The translations under genes and the position numbers were made by a program. Positions 36,121 to 45,623 of a stretch of DNA of 64,000 nucleotides are shown here, piece by piece. Source of the DNA: an uncultured Hyphomonadaceae bacterium (lineage in GTDB: Bacteria > Pseudomonadota > Alphaproteobacteria > Caulobacterales > Hyphomonadaceae); assembly GCA_913057945.1 (NCBI GenBank), contig CAJXOF010000003.1, forward strand, positions 62,001 through 126,000, written 5' to 3'. The notes beneath the pieces are model-generated. The model was not told where the DNA came from. It searched no databases and saw nothing but the letters and a program-made list of their open reading frames with translations. Each line of letters begins with the position of its first letter. Positions within the stretch are counted from its first letter, which is position 1.

Positions 36121-37236
36121 ATGACACGCACATTTTGGTTCGTCCTATTGTTCCTGTCTGCGTGTTCCAATGAGACCACGCTCGACAAACGGGACGAGAT
36201 GGAAAGTCTTGCCGGTGGCGCGTCTGTGGACCTGGCAGAGCTATCGGGATCGCCAATTGGGGTGTCCAGTTTGTCGAGCAGAGAGGATGCAGGTCAGGTG
36301 CCCGAGAGGGTCCGGATCGGATATCTGAAACTGGCAAACGGGCAGTTGGTTACGAAGGCGATGAGGATGCACGAGGCGGCCTTCGGTTTGCCGGTAGAGT
36401 GGTACGGATTTGAGACGGGAGGGCAGGTCAATAAGGCGATTGCTGCAGGCGAACTGGACTTTGGTGCGCTGGGTGGCCCCCCTGCGAGTTCAGGTGTGAC
36501 GCATGGCATAGAATACAATGGAGTGATGCTGTTGAGCATGCTCAATGAGGTGGAAGGATTGGTCGTGCGCTCCGGGGACGATCATTTTACTTCTCATGAC
36601 TTGATTGGCAAACGCGTTGCGGTGTCTGTGGGGTCCACATCATACTATGTCCTGCTCTCGATGCTTGAGGAGGAAGGCATCGACCCGCAGCAGATGGTTT
36701 TGCTGGACATGACACCAGAAGAAGCCGTCGAAGCTTGGCATCGGAATGAGATCGATGCCGCTTACGTTTGGGAGCCGACCCTGAACAGCATGGTCTTGGA
36801 GGATGGCTTCGTCACCGTCAACAACAAGGAAATGGCCCGCCGTGGCTTTCCAACTTGGGATGCGGCTGTCGTCACGAAGTCATTTGCGCGTCAATATCCT
36901 GAAATTGTGCAGACGTTTGTCGAGACAGAATGTGATGCTATCCGTGTCTGGATGAACGCGCCCGAGGACACTGCGAAGATCATCGCAAATGAACTCGGCC
37001 TGTCCGCTGCCGACGCCGTCAGGATTATGGATGGAACTGGTATGCTCACCTGCGCTGACCAAATCTTGGAGAGCAATTTGGGAACCAGCAAATCGCCGGG
37101 CCGATTGACGGGCTCCATTTACGAGGTCGCAGAATTTCTCAAGAAAAACGCACTTTTGGATGTACTTGAACCGCGTAGTGCCTACGACCGATTCTTCAGG
37201 CAATCATTTTTGGAGAACGTGCGGCGGGAAGATTGA
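36121..37236 (+). CDS. NMT1/TauA-like ABC substrate-binding lipoprotein, orphan
   Basis: This encodes 371 residues. ATG 36121 gives a short lipoprotein signal, FWFVLLFLSACSN, with lipobox L-S-A-C. The body is a periplasmic binding protein of the nitrate/sulfonate/taurine/thiamine-precursor type: VRIGYLKLANGQL, E-W-Y-G-F-E-T-G-G-Q-V, A-G-E-L-D-F-G-A-L-G-G-P-P, GKRVAVSVGSTSYYVLLSML, and EIDAAYVWEPTL. No ABC permease or ATPase lies nearby, so it must use a distant transporter or act as a sensor. The neighbouring sulfatase hints at a sulfur-containing ligand, but this is only context. The +2 residue after Cys is Ser. Confidence 0.83.
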   Translation: MTRTFWFVLLFLSACSNETTLDKRDEMESLAGGASVDLAELSGSPIGVSSLSSREDAGQVPERVRIGYLKLANGQLVTKAMRMHEAAFGLPVEWYGFETGGQVNKAIAAGELDFGALGGPPASSGVTHGIEYNGVMLLSMLNEVEGLVVRSGDDHFTSHDLIGKRVAVSVGSTSYYVLLSMLEEEGIDPQQMVLLDMTPEEAVEAWHRNEIDAAYVWEPTLNSMVLEDGFVTVNNKEMARRGFPTWDAAVVTKSFARQYPEIVQTFVETECDAIRVWMNAPEDTAKIIANELGLSAADAVRIMDGTGMLTCADQILESNLGTSKSPGRLTGSIYEVAEFLKKNALLDVLEPRSAYDRFFRQSFLENVRRED

Positions 37237-37364
37237 CGCCTGTACCGACCACGAGAGTGAATGGCTCGGGAGCGACCAGCTTTCTTGCGAAAGCCGGCCG
37301 CTCCTATTAGGTTTCCCAGCCAATTCCGCGATGCATATATAAGCGGAATGGTGCCCTGCTGAAA

Positions 37365-38441
37365 TCACTGGCTTTCGTCGGTGGGTTGTGAGCCGAGGGT
37401 GGCCATGAAAAAGTCCAGGGCCTCTTTGCGGTATTCTTTGGCCTGATCCCCGGTTGAACCTATGGTGACGCCCTTTTGTGCGAATCCGCCTTCGACGAGG
37501 TACTTGGAATAGAAGTCCCCTTTAATTGTCGGGTCTGGTTTATCAGTTCGCCAGTTGATGAATGTTCCGTCGTCATCAAGGTAGATGATCGGGAACGAGA
37601 GGGCCGTATACGCTTCAATTTCTCGCGGTGAGACGTCTTCGCGGTCGAAGGCGTGGTAGGCTTTGTGAAAGAGGTGGATCGCGACGTTGCTGCCTGTTAG
37701 TCGGGCGGCTTGAGCTGCCGCTTGGCATTGCTGAACGCTTACCCAATTGTCCCGATCACCTTGCAGGATGAGAAGCTGGCTTTCGTCTGCCAGTGCGCCT
37801 GACTTGAACTGTGCTCCGCACCAAGGGTACCCGGCAACTACGCTGGCAATGCCTGCGCCTTCGCCGAGGACAGCATTTGATATGGGTTTTGCTGCTGCCA
37901 TCAGGGCGCCGGTCCCACCGCGGCTCGACCCGAGCACTCCAATGCGTTTGGGGTCAATATCGTTGCGCGTTCGCAGGAACTTTGTGGCCGCCAGGACATC
38001 GTAGGCGCTTGCCGAGAAAGGCAGGCGGCCTTGGTCTGAAATTGTCTCGGAAATGCCCCGAGCGGTGAAGGGGTCAATCACGAGAACGGCGAAGCCGTTT
38101 TCCACAAGCATCTTCATTTGCACAATGTGATGCGGTCCGACGCCGCCGCTGCCAGGCACAATAATTATGGCTGCGTAAGGCGCGGCGGCCATTTCGGGCA
38201 AGGCAAGTTGCGCGGTAAGAGAGACCGGGGCGCCGACGTCCCCTTGAAGAATATTTGCGTAATCCGCCGGTGTCGACGACGGGACCAGAACAGGTTGCGC
38301 CACAAGTTTATCAGAGAGGGAGAGAGGATTCGTGGCGAACGCAGCAGGGTCTACGGATCCAATCTTGCCTGCGGGGTCTGCTGTGGCGGAGGAGGAAACG
38401 ATGGCAAGAGCCAAGGCCGTTCCGATCTGTTTGTAGGACAT
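37365..38441 (-). CDS. Dienelactone-hydrolase-like alpha/beta hydrolase, exported
   Basis: This encodes 358 residues with a signal peptide (IGTALALAIVSSSATA). The DLH-type core is visible: A-A-I-I-I-V-P-G-S-G-G-V-G-P, G-F-A-V-L-V-I-D-P-F-T-A-R-G, nucleophile in VLGSSRGGTGAL, acid in L-Q-G-D-R-D-N-W-V and His in HKAYHAFDRED. Family members cleave esters, lactones or acyl groups; the exported form suggests removal of ester substituents from an imported glycan or aromatic ester. It is divergent from the TetR gene, whose product may regulate it. The substrate is not predictable from sequence. Confidence 0.8.
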   Translation of the reverse strand: MSYKQIGTALALAIVSSSATADPAGKIGSVDPAAFATNPLSLSDKLVAQPVLVPSSTPADYANILQGDVGAPVSLTAQLALPEMAAAPYAAIIIVPGSGGVGPHHIVQMKMLVENGFAVLVIDPFTARGISETISDQGRLPFSASAYDVLAATKFLRTRNDIDPKRIGVLGSSRGGTGALMAAAKPISNAVLGEGAGIASVVAGYPWCGAQFKSGALADESQLLILQGDRDNWVSVQQCQAAAQAARLTGSNVAIHLFHKAYHAFDREDVSPREIEAYTALSFPIIYLDDDGTFINWRTDKPDPTIKGDFYSKYLVEGGFAQKGVTIGSTGDQAKEYRKEALDFFMATLGSQPTDESQ

Positions 38442-38723
38442 GATTTTGTTTCCCGTTATGGTGTGGGGGGCGTTTATTGTGGCAGCGAATGTGTCAGGCT
38501 ACGCGAACCGAGTTCTTCGTTCTGTCTGTTCGGTGACAGTTCATCCTCGGGGGCGTCATGAACCACGCGGCTCTGACGGGAGGTTTGCTGCGCAGTTCAG
38601 CGCATTCCTGCCGGACGGAGCATGATGACGAAGTGCTGTCTGCGTTCACATTACCATTTCAGAATCTGTGACACGTCTTGACCTTCGCGTCAGATCATAG
38701 AACTTCACTCGCAGCCATGGATA

Positions 38724-39437
38724 ATGAAAGACGCTGGCATGACCAAAGCTGTAAAACAGAAGTCGTCGGATAGCGCGCCAAAAGCCGAAACGCGCGCTGA
38801 GCAAAAGGCGCGGACACGCGCGCGGATTCTTGAGTGTGCCCTCGACGCGTTTGCTGAACGTGGTTTTGAAGGCGCGACAGTGAGGGACATCGCTGCCGCT
38901 GCTGGCGTCAATCATGGGCTGATCAAGTACCACTTTTCCGACAAGGATAATCTCTGGAAATCCGCTGTTGCATTCCTCTTTGACCGCATGCGGGAAGAAA
39001 TGAAAACTCCCGAAGGGGAGGAGGGGATGTCGTCGCTCGAGCAACTCAAATCATGGATACGGCGGTATGTTGCGTATTGCGCCCGTCATCCCGAACATGC
39101 CCGGATCATGGTGCAGGAATCTATCCGTGATTCTGACCGGTTGCGCTGGGCAGTGAACAATTTCATCAAGCCCGACCATGATCTCAGGGCCAAGTTGTAT
39201 GAGAAACACGTTCGGGAAGGTCTGTATCCGAATATTCCACGGCATTCGATAAATTACATTATCGTTGCGGTCTCCCAGTACCTGTCCATGTTGGCCCATG
39301 AAGTTAAGCTGATCTATGGGATTGATGCGTCTGACCCGAAGGTCATTGACCAGCATGCCGATGCCATAATTGAGCTGTTTTTCAACCACTCGGTACCCGG
39401 ATCGGGCATTTCCACCGCGCCGCAGAATAAACCATAA
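38724..39437 (+). CDS. TetR/AcrR family transcriptional regulator
   Basis: This encodes 237 residues from ATG 38724 (ATG 38739 also possible, no clear ribosome site for either). The N-terminal TetR helix-turn-helix is complete: ARILECALDAFAERGFEGAT, V-R-D-I-A-A-A-A-G-V-N-H-G-L-I-K-Y-H-F-S-D-K. A ligand-binding helical domain follows. Immediately downstream lie two near-identical palindromes bracketing the promoter of the TonB receptor gene, the obvious candidate sites for this protein. It therefore probably represses the receptor, and perhaps the glycan genes behind it, until an inducer is bound. Confidence 0.88.
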   Translation: MKDAGMTKAVKQKSSDSAPKAETRAEQKARTRARILECALDAFAERGFEGATVRDIAAAAGVNHGLIKYHFSDKDNLWKSAVAFLFDRMREEMKTPEGEEGMSSLEQLKSWIRRYVAYCARHPEHARIMVQESIRDSDRLRWAVNNFIKPDHDLRAKLYEKHVREGLYPNIPRHSINYIIVAVSQYLSMLAHEVKLIYGIDASDPKVIDQHADAIIELFFNHSVPGSGISTAPQNKP

Positions 39438-39447
39438 CAGAAACTCG

Positions 39448-39507
39448 TTATCCGATAGGATAATGAGTTGACAGCTCAATGATGCAGGTTACTATCCAAT
39501 CGGATAA
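39448..39507 (+). promoter_or_regulatory. Promoter bracketed by two operators, upstream of TonB receptor
   Basis: Operator 1 is TTATCCGATAGGATAA (39448-39463), with 6-bp perfect arms. Operator 2 is CTATCCAATCGGATAA (39492-39507). Their centres are 44 bases apart. Between and overlapping them are a consensus -35 TTGACA (39468-39473), a 16-base spacer and TACTAT (39490-39495). Operator 2 thus covers the -10. The arrangement suits repression by the adjacent TetR protein, with four helical turns between dimers. Confidence 0.7.
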
Positions 39508-39550
39508 TGAATTGGTCGCTTCAGGTCGATTCACTCGGGAGGAATAACCA

Positions 39551-41905
39551 ATGCAAGAACGTCTTCTGGCAGGCGCGGCTGTCGCCGTTTTGGGACTTAC
39601 AGGATTTGGGCCGGCGGCGTCGGCACAAGAAGAGGATGGTGTGCAGGAAAATCGCCGGCTCAAGACCGTGACGATCACCGCACAGCGTGTCGAGCAGAAC
39701 CTGCAAGCGGTCCCAATCTCTGTGACGGCAATTTCGGGCGCCGCTTTGGAAGCGCGCCAAATCGACAGCTTCGACCAACTTCAATACGTTGCGCCGGGGC
39801 TCAGCTTCAACGCTGGCATTAACGCACGTCAGTCTGCATCGACCATTCGGGGCATTGGTACCAGCTTGTTCAACATTGGTATTGAAGGCAGTGTCGCTAT
39901 TGCCGTCGACGGTGTTGTGATGGGCCGTGAGGGCGCGGGCATATTTGACTTTTCAGACGTCGAGCGCGTTGAGGTCCTTCGTGGTCCACAAGGCACGCTG
40001 TTCGGGAAGAATGCATCAGCGGGTGTCATCTCGATTGTCACCAAGGATCCGACCGATGAATTTGCTGCAGAATTTAATGCGTCCTACGGCTCTTTTAACG
40101 AGACATCCCTTTCCGCCGCGGTTTCCGGTCCTCTCGCCGATGGCGTGAGTGGGCGAATTAGCGGATACAGCAATACCCGCGATGGCTACATCACCAATAT
40201 TAATCCGAATACGCTGCAAAAAGATATCAATGAACGCAACGAACACGGTTTTCGCGGCAAGCTGAGATTTGATGGTTCTGACACGTTCGACCTGACGCTT
40301 GGCGCAGACTATTCAAAGCGTGACCAGGCGTCTGGCGCGCTGACATTGCGGTCAGCCTCCTCGCCGGGAGTGGGTACAGGCCTATTGGGATATGGCGTTC
40401 AGGTCGTCGGACCTGTCTCGGCATTCTCGGGCATTGTGGCAGGACCTGACAACAAGCAGATTGCATCAGACGCGGCCTTTACGTCCGAGATGGAGTCCTA
40501 TGGGGGCTATGCTGAGGCAAACCAGAAATTTGGTGGTTTCGATCTTGTTTCGCTGACGGCTTACCGGGAATGGAAGAGTCTCGATAATAATGACGCAGAC
40601 TTGATTCCACGACCCTTTCTGGCCGTGAATAGCGGCGATCTGAGCCAGAACCAGTTCAGTCAGGAATTCCGACTCGTTTCACCGCGCAACCAACCTTTGA
40701 CCTACACGCTCGGCGCCTATTATTTCCATCAAGAAATGGATCAAGCCAATACCCAGTCGGGAACGGCAGGCCTGGACATCCTCGGGGCACTACCGGCAGG
40801 GCTTCTTCTGGGCACGGACTTGGTGTCCACCGTTGAGGAAACCAATATGGCCCTGTTTGGTCAGACGGAGTATGAGCTTACGGACAAGCTTACGGCAATT
40901 GCCGGATTGCGTGTCCTGAATTCCGACATTTCCGCTGATTTGTCCCGCAGTGTGACGCCGGGAGCGGTTGGACCCTTTGCCGGGCAGAGCGTGACGGCCT
41001 CCCCTCTGACGGGCAGCACTGAAGACACTGCGCTCGTCTGGCGTCTCGGCCTGCAGTACTTTGTCAATGATGATGTCAACGTGTTCACTACCGTTTCACG
41101 AGGCTACAAATCGGCGGGCATCGTGTCTGGTCTGACGATCAACGCAACAGAAGTTGGGGGAACGGAGCTTCCCACGGTGGACCCTGAGGTTCCGACGCAG
41201 CTCGAAGCCGGCATCAGGGCTGTTTCCCTGGATGGCCGACTGGTGACCAACTTCACGGCCTTCCGGTCTGAAATCGATGACTTCCAGGCTCAGGCACTGG
41301 TCCCGGGACCTGCGGGTATCCCCATCTTTTCCGTGACGAATGCAGGCTCTGTAGAGACATATGGGCTTGAAGGAGATGTTACATTGCTTCCGATGGATGG
41401 GCTCACTTTGTCGACATCGTTTGCTTATACGCATGCAACATTCGACAGCTTTTCGGAGGCCCCTTGCTATAGTCTGCAGCCCGTCGGTCCTGGCGACTGT
41501 GTTGATACGAATGCAGATGGAAAAGGCGAGTACCAGAAACTTGATGGCAAGGCACTCGCACAATCTCCTGAGTGGATCATCAATGGGCTCGCACGCTACG
41601 ACTTCGATCTGACGCAAAAGCTTGGGGCCTTCGTTCAGGTCGGTGCGCAGTATCGTGGAGATGCGATTTCCAGCAACACAAATGATCCGAATACGGCCCT
41701 GGATGCCTACACGCTTGTGGACGCTCAAATAGGCGTGAATTTCTGGGAAGGTCGGGGGGCACTTAGCGTGTTCGGACGTAACCTTACGGATGAGCACTTC
41801 GTTGAAGCTATTGTTGGACAGGCATTCGACACAGGAGGCTATGCCCAGTTTCAATCATTCGAATCTGAGCAAAGCTTCGGTGTGAAGCTTTCCTTGAACT
41901 ACTAG
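39551..41905 (+). CDS. TonB-dependent outer-membrane receptor, glycan module
   Basis: This encodes 784 residues from ATG 39551, directly behind GGGAGGAATAACC. A signal peptide ending A-A-S-A-Q is followed by TonB box KTVTITAQR and a plug with VPISVTAISGAAL, I-R-G-I-G-T-S-L-F-N-I-G-I, V-E-V-L-R-G-P-Q-G-T-L-F-G-K-N-A-S-A-G-V-I. The barrel ends F-G-V-K-L-S-L-N-Y. Size and plug resemble the iron-complex/FecA-like branch used by marine alphaproteobacteria also for glycans and aromatics. Control by the twin TetR operators, and the GH3, sulfatase and FGE genes downstream on the same strand, suggest an oligosaccharide or sulfated glycoside ligand. Confidence 0.92.
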   Translation: MQERLLAGAAVAVLGLTGFGPAASAQEEDGVQENRRLKTVTITAQRVEQNLQAVPISVTAISGAALEARQIDSFDQLQYVAPGLSFNAGINARQSASTIRGIGTSLFNIGIEGSVAIAVDGVVMGREGAGIFDFSDVERVEVLRGPQGTLFGKNASAGVISIVTKDPTDEFAAEFNASYGSFNETSLSAAVSGPLADGVSGRISGYSNTRDGYITNINPNTLQKDINERNEHGFRGKLRFDGSDTFDLTLGADYSKRDQASGALTLRSASSPGVGTGLLGYGVQVVGPVSAFSGIVAGPDNKQIASDAAFTSEMESYGGYAEANQKFGGFDLVSLTAYREWKSLDNNDADLIPRPFLAVNSGDLSQNQFSQEFRLVSPRNQPLTYTLGAYYFHQEMDQANTQSGTAGLDILGALPAGLLLGTDLVSTVEETNMALFGQTEYELTDKLTAIAGLRVLNSDISADLSRSVTPGAVGPFAGQSVTASPLTGSTEDTALVWRLGLQYFVNDDVNVFTTVSRGYKSAGIVSGLTINATEVGGTELPTVDPEVPTQLEAGIRAVSLDGRLVTNFTAFRSEIDDFQAQALVPGPAGIPIFSVTNAGSVETYGLEGDVTLLPMDGLTLSTSFAYTHATFDSFSEAPCYSLQPVGPGDCVDTNADGKGEYQKLDGKALAQSPEWIINGLARYDFDLTQKLGAFVQVGAQYRGDAISSNTNDPNTALDAYTLVDAQIGVNFWEGRGALSVFGRNLTDEHFVEAIVGQAFDTGGYAQFQSFESEQSFGVKLSLNY

Positions 41906-41926
41906 TGAAGCCAGCTTGCTTCATGG

Positions 41927-41973
41927 GCGCCTGCGGGTCCGTTATCCTTCGGACCGGCAGGCGCTCAGTTTAA
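41927..41973 (+). terminator. Strong terminator after the TonB receptor
   Basis: An outer stem GCGCCTGC / GCAGGCGC and inner stem GGTCCG / CGGACC form one long hairpin 22 bases past the stop, followed by TCAGTTT. It separates the receptor from the GH3 gene. Confidence 0.75.
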
Positions 41974-42054
41974 CAGACTTACTACCGTTGGCCGCGCGCC
42001 CGTAACCAATCAGCGTGTTCCGGACAGCAGGACACCAAAGCGACAGGATATTTT

Positions 42055-44172
42055 GTGACCAACTACGCGCCCCGAAAAGGGCTGACACCTGAGGGCATCC
42101 GCTTGCTTGTCGATGCGGTACTTCAAGAAGCAACGCTCGAGGAAAAAGTGGGCATGATGTCCGGTCGAGGCTTCTTTGCGCTTCACAAAGCGTCCGGGGT
42201 ATGGGGCTCTGATCCTTATCGCGCCGGGGGTGGTGTTGAGCGGCTGGGTATTGAGCCCTTCTATTTCACCGATGGTCCGCGCGGTGTCGCGCGCGGACAA
42301 TCCACAGCTTTCCCCTGCACCATGGCGCGCGGAGCCAGTTTCGATATCGACCTGGAGCGGCGCGTAGGGGAAGCAATGGGAATGGAAATCCGCGCGCAGG
42401 GGTGCAATCTCTCGGGCGCGGTATGCGTTAATCTTCTTCGTCATCCAGCTTGGGGACGCGCGCAGGAAACATATGGCGAAGACTCTCATCACCTCGGGGA
42501 AATGGGGGCGGCGCTCGCAGAGGGACTTCAGGTTCATAATGTGGCCGCCACCGTCAAACACTTCGCCGTCAACAGTATCGAGAATTCCCGGTTCAAGGTT
42601 GACGTGCGCGTCGGCGAACGAGCGCTTCGGGAGGTCTACCTGCCGCACTTCAAGCGCATCCTTGATGCTGGCTGCGCAACCGTCATGAGTGCGTACAACA
42701 AGCTGAATGGTGAATATTGTGGAGAAAACCGTCGACTTCTCACGGACATTCTAAGGCACGAGTGGGGCTTCGAAGGGTTTGTTCATTCTGACTGGATTCT
42801 GGGTGTTCATACCCCGTGGGGCGCTGCTGCTGGCCTCGATGTGGAGAACCCTGAACCCGTCCATTATGGGGCGAAGCTGATGACGGCTGTTGAAAACGGT
42901 CAGATCGCTGAGTCGGTGGTCGATACTGCTTGCCGTCGCATCCTTGGCACTTATTACCGGTTTGCCTGCGCGGAAGATCCTCTTGAGGAGTATCCAGTCG
43001 ACCTGGTAGCCGGCCCTGCCCACAGGGCCTTGGCGCTCGAATCTGCAGAGAAATCAGTGGTTCTGTTGCGAAACGAAGCCCTACTTCCTCTGGACCTCGA
43101 TAAGATCGGTTCCGTAGCGGTCTTGGGACATCTGGCGGATTTGCCTAATACCGGCGATAACGGATCTTCGCGTGTTCGTTCTCCCTATACGATCACCCCA
43201 TTGGGCGGCCTTCTGGAATACGCCGGGGACGCGAAGATCACGTTTGCAGGAGACGAAAGTGATGCTCAGGCTGCCGCCCAAGCTGCGGCCAAGTGTGACG
43301 TGGCAATCGTGGTCGTTGGCTTTACGCCTGATGAAGAGGGTGAGTATATCCCCGGCGATCTTAATCTTGGTCAGGATGTTCTGCCAGCGGACGCCTTCGA
43401 GGGCAAGGAGGCAGCAAATAGTGGTCGCAACAATGCCCCACGCGGCGGCGACCGAAAAGATCTCGGTTTGCCAGCCCATCAGGAGGCTCTCATTGAAGCC
43501 GTTGCGGCTTTGAACCCGCGTACGATTGTTGTCGTCGTAGCGGGATCGGCTGTTCTGTTTGGGTCTTGGGTTCCGAAAACCGGGGCAGTGCTGCAGACTT
43601 TTTATTCGGGCATGGAAGGCGGCAGGGCGTTGGCGCGGATCGTGTTCGGAGATGTCAGTCCATCAGGCAAGCTGCCGTTCACGGTTGCAGCCGATCCGGC
43701 GCACTATCCTTTCTTCGACCCGGATGCCGCAGAAATCGACTACGGGTATTGGCATGGTTATGCCCTGCTTGAACGGGACGGTATCGCGCCCACGTATTCC
43801 TTCGGTCATGGTCTCTCTTATGGCGATTTTTCCTATCGCGCCTTGAGCGCGCGGAGTTTGGCCTGTGGGAGCATTACCGCACAGGTTTCCGTTCGAAATG
43901 ATGGAGTCCACACTGCAACGGAAGTCGTCCAACTTTATCTTGCCCCGCCGGGGCAGGCGATTGAACGACCGAGCAAAATACTCCGAGGTTTTCAACGCGT
44001 TGAGCTGACACCGGGCGAAACGAAAACCCTACACTTCACCATTCCTGCCGACGGGTTGAAGTGGTATGACCCAAAGTCGGCGTCATGGAAAACCGAGACC
44101 GGCGAACACGGTATCTTGATCGGCGGCTCCAGTCTGTTGGCTGAACGGCTGCAAGTTCAGGTGACACTCTAG
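42055..44172 (+). CDS. Glycoside hydrolase family 3 beta-glycosidase
   Basis: This encodes 705 residues with a GTG start at 42055 behind ACAGGAT. The N-terminal GH3 barrel shows E-E-K-V-G-M-M-S-G, F-T-D-G-P-R-G-V-A-R, W-G-R-A-Q-E-T-Y-G-E-D, ATVKHFAVNSIE and the nucleophile Asp in FVHSDWILGV. The C-terminal alpha/beta sandwich (V-A-V-L-G-H-L-A-D...) and a fibronectin-III-like end (E-V-V-Q-L-Y-L-A-P-P) follow. No signal peptide is visible, so it should act in the cytoplasm on short glycosides brought in by the symporter. The first of a set with the sulfatase and FGE genes, 21 bases before the former. Confidence 0.9.
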   Translation: MTNYAPRKGLTPEGIRLLVDAVLQEATLEEKVGMMSGRGFFALHKASGVWGSDPYRAGGGVERLGIEPFYFTDGPRGVARGQSTAFPCTMARGASFDIDLERRVGEAMGMEIRAQGCNLSGAVCVNLLRHPAWGRAQETYGEDSHHLGEMGAALAEGLQVHNVAATVKHFAVNSIENSRFKVDVRVGERALREVYLPHFKRILDAGCATVMSAYNKLNGEYCGENRRLLTDILRHEWGFEGFVHSDWILGVHTPWGAAAGLDVENPEPVHYGAKLMTAVENGQIAESVVDTACRRILGTYYRFACAEDPLEEYPVDLVAGPAHRALALESAEKSVVLLRNEALLPLDLDKIGSVAVLGHLADLPNTGDNGSSRVRSPYTITPLGGLLEYAGDAKITFAGDESDAQAAAQAAAKCDVAIVVVGFTPDEEGEYIPGDLNLGQDVLPADAFEGKEAANSGRNNAPRGGDRKDLGLPAHQEALIEAVAALNPRTIVVVVAGSAVLFGSWVPKTGAVLQTFYSGMEGGRALARIVFGDVSPSGKLPFTVAADPAHYPFFDPDAAEIDYGYWHGYALLERDGIAPTYSFGHGLSYGDFSYRALSARSLACGSITAQVSVRNDGVHTATEVVQLYLAPPGQAIERPSKILRGFQRVELTPGETKTLHFTIPADGLKWYDPKSASWKTETGEHGILIGGSSLLAERLQVQVTL

Positions 44173-44193
44173 ATCTGAAAGGGCGACGACATA

Positions 44194-45570
44194 ATGAATT
44201 CTCGAATACTCCTGCTGGCCTCGCTGCTGGCGCTGGGCGCATGCTCATCTACCGCTGCGGCCGACGAGGCCGATATTGTCGCTGCTTCACGGGACAAACC
44301 GAATATCGTTGTCATCCTGGCGGACGATCTTGGTTGGGGTGACATCAGCCTGAATGGTAGCGACCTGATCAAGACACCCAATATAGACAGGATCGGCCGT
44401 GAAGGCGTCCAGCTGATGACCTTCTATGCGGGCGCAAACGTGTGTACGCCGTCACGCGCCGCGTTGCTGACGGGCCGATATCCCGTCCGCTCGGGAATGC
44501 AGCATGTCGTCTACCCCCAGTCTACAGACGGCCTGCCGGCCAGCGAGATTACCATTGCAGAACTCGTCAAGACCCGAGGGTATGCAACCAAGATGATCGG
44601 CAAATGGCATCTCGGCCATCACGATGAATTCTGGCCAACGAACCAGGGGTTTGATGAGTTCTATGGTGTTCCGTACTCGAATGACATGGGCCCCTTTGAT
44701 CTTTATAAGGACAAGACGGTTGTCCAAAGTCCGGCAGATCAGAAGTCACTTTCGCGCATGTATTCCGAATCGGCAGAAGATTTCATTGTCGCGAACGCGG
44801 ACCGTCCCTTTCTTCTCTATGTCGCAGAAAACGCCCCCCATGCGCCATTGTTCGTCCCTGACGATGTCGCGGGCCAGTCGGCAGCGGGCCTCTATGGTGA
44901 CGTTGTCGAGGAACTGGACCGGGGGATCGGGAGAATTCTGGATGCACTCGATGAGGCAGGCATTGCTGACAACACGCTGGTGATATTCACGAGTGACAAT
45001 GGGCCATGGTTCGAGGGTGATACCAGCGGGTTCAGGGATCGCAAGGGCGGTACTTATGAAGGCAGCTATCGTGTCCCGATGCTTGCCCGTTGGCCTGGAA
45101 CGATTCCTGCTGGTAGCGTCAGCGATGAAATGGCGATGAGTATTGACTTCCTGCCTACGATCGCGGCGGTTTCCGGAGCCGCGTTACCGACTGACCGGGA
45201 AATTGATGGGCGAGATCTGAGTGAGCTCCTGCGTGGAGAGCCTGTCACAATTCATGATGAGCTGTTTTTCTTCAACGGGAATGACATCGTCGCTATTCGC
45301 AATAAACGATTTAAGCTGATGCTGAACGCGTACTATCGGAATTTTTATGTGCCGTTCGAGAAATATGGTGTGCGATTGTTGTTCGACTTGGTGACGGATC
45401 CGACAGAGCGGTTCAGCTTTGTGCGTGAAGAGCCTGAGGTTGTAGAGGATCTGATGTCGAAGGTGAGCGATATGCGTAAAGTGGTGGAGCCTATGAAGAA
45501 GGAAGCATTCAATCCCTTTGATCCGACCGACCCTTCCGCGCCGAGTGGCCCTCAACTTTCCCGGAACTGA
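44194..45570 (+). CDS. Sulfatase, formylglycine (Cys) type, lipoprotein
   Basis: This encodes 458 residues from ATG 44194, with AAAGGGCGAC upstream. A lipoprotein signal ends LLALGAC (Cys17). The family S1 core starts K-P-N-I-V-V-I-L-A-D-D-L-G-W-G-D, giving the metal-binding Asp pair. The modification site is CTPSRAALLTGR with Cys84, which must be oxidised to formylglycine. K-M-I-G-K-W-H-L-G-H-H and F-T-S-D-N-G-P supply the remaining active-site residues. It removes sulfate esters, most likely from a glycan, in the envelope. The gene for the modifying enzyme follows, 53 bases on. Confidence 0.93.
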   Translation: MNSRILLLASLLALGACSSTAAADEADIVAASRDKPNIVVILADDLGWGDISLNGSDLIKTPNIDRIGREGVQLMTFYAGANVCTPSRAALLTGRYPVRSGMQHVVYPQSTDGLPASEITIAELVKTRGYATKMIGKWHLGHHDEFWPTNQGFDEFYGVPYSNDMGPFDLYKDKTVVQSPADQKSLSRMYSESAEDFIVANADRPFLLYVAENAPHAPLFVPDDVAGQSAAGLYGDVVEELDRGIGRILDALDEAGIADNTLVIFTSDNGPWFEGDTSGFRDRKGGTYEGSYRVPMLARWPGTIPAGSVSDEMAMSIDFLPTIAAVSGAALPTDREIDGRDLSELLRGEPVTIHDELFFFNGNDIVAIRNKRFKLMLNAYYRNFYVPFEKYGVRLLFDLVTDPTERFSFVREEPEVVEDLMSKVSDMRKVVEPMKKEAFNPFDPTDPSAPSGPQLSRN

Positions 45571-45623
45571 AACGTAGCGTGCAGAGACGGCGGCCTGGAA
45601 GGAGCCAAAGGGGGTGTTCCGGA

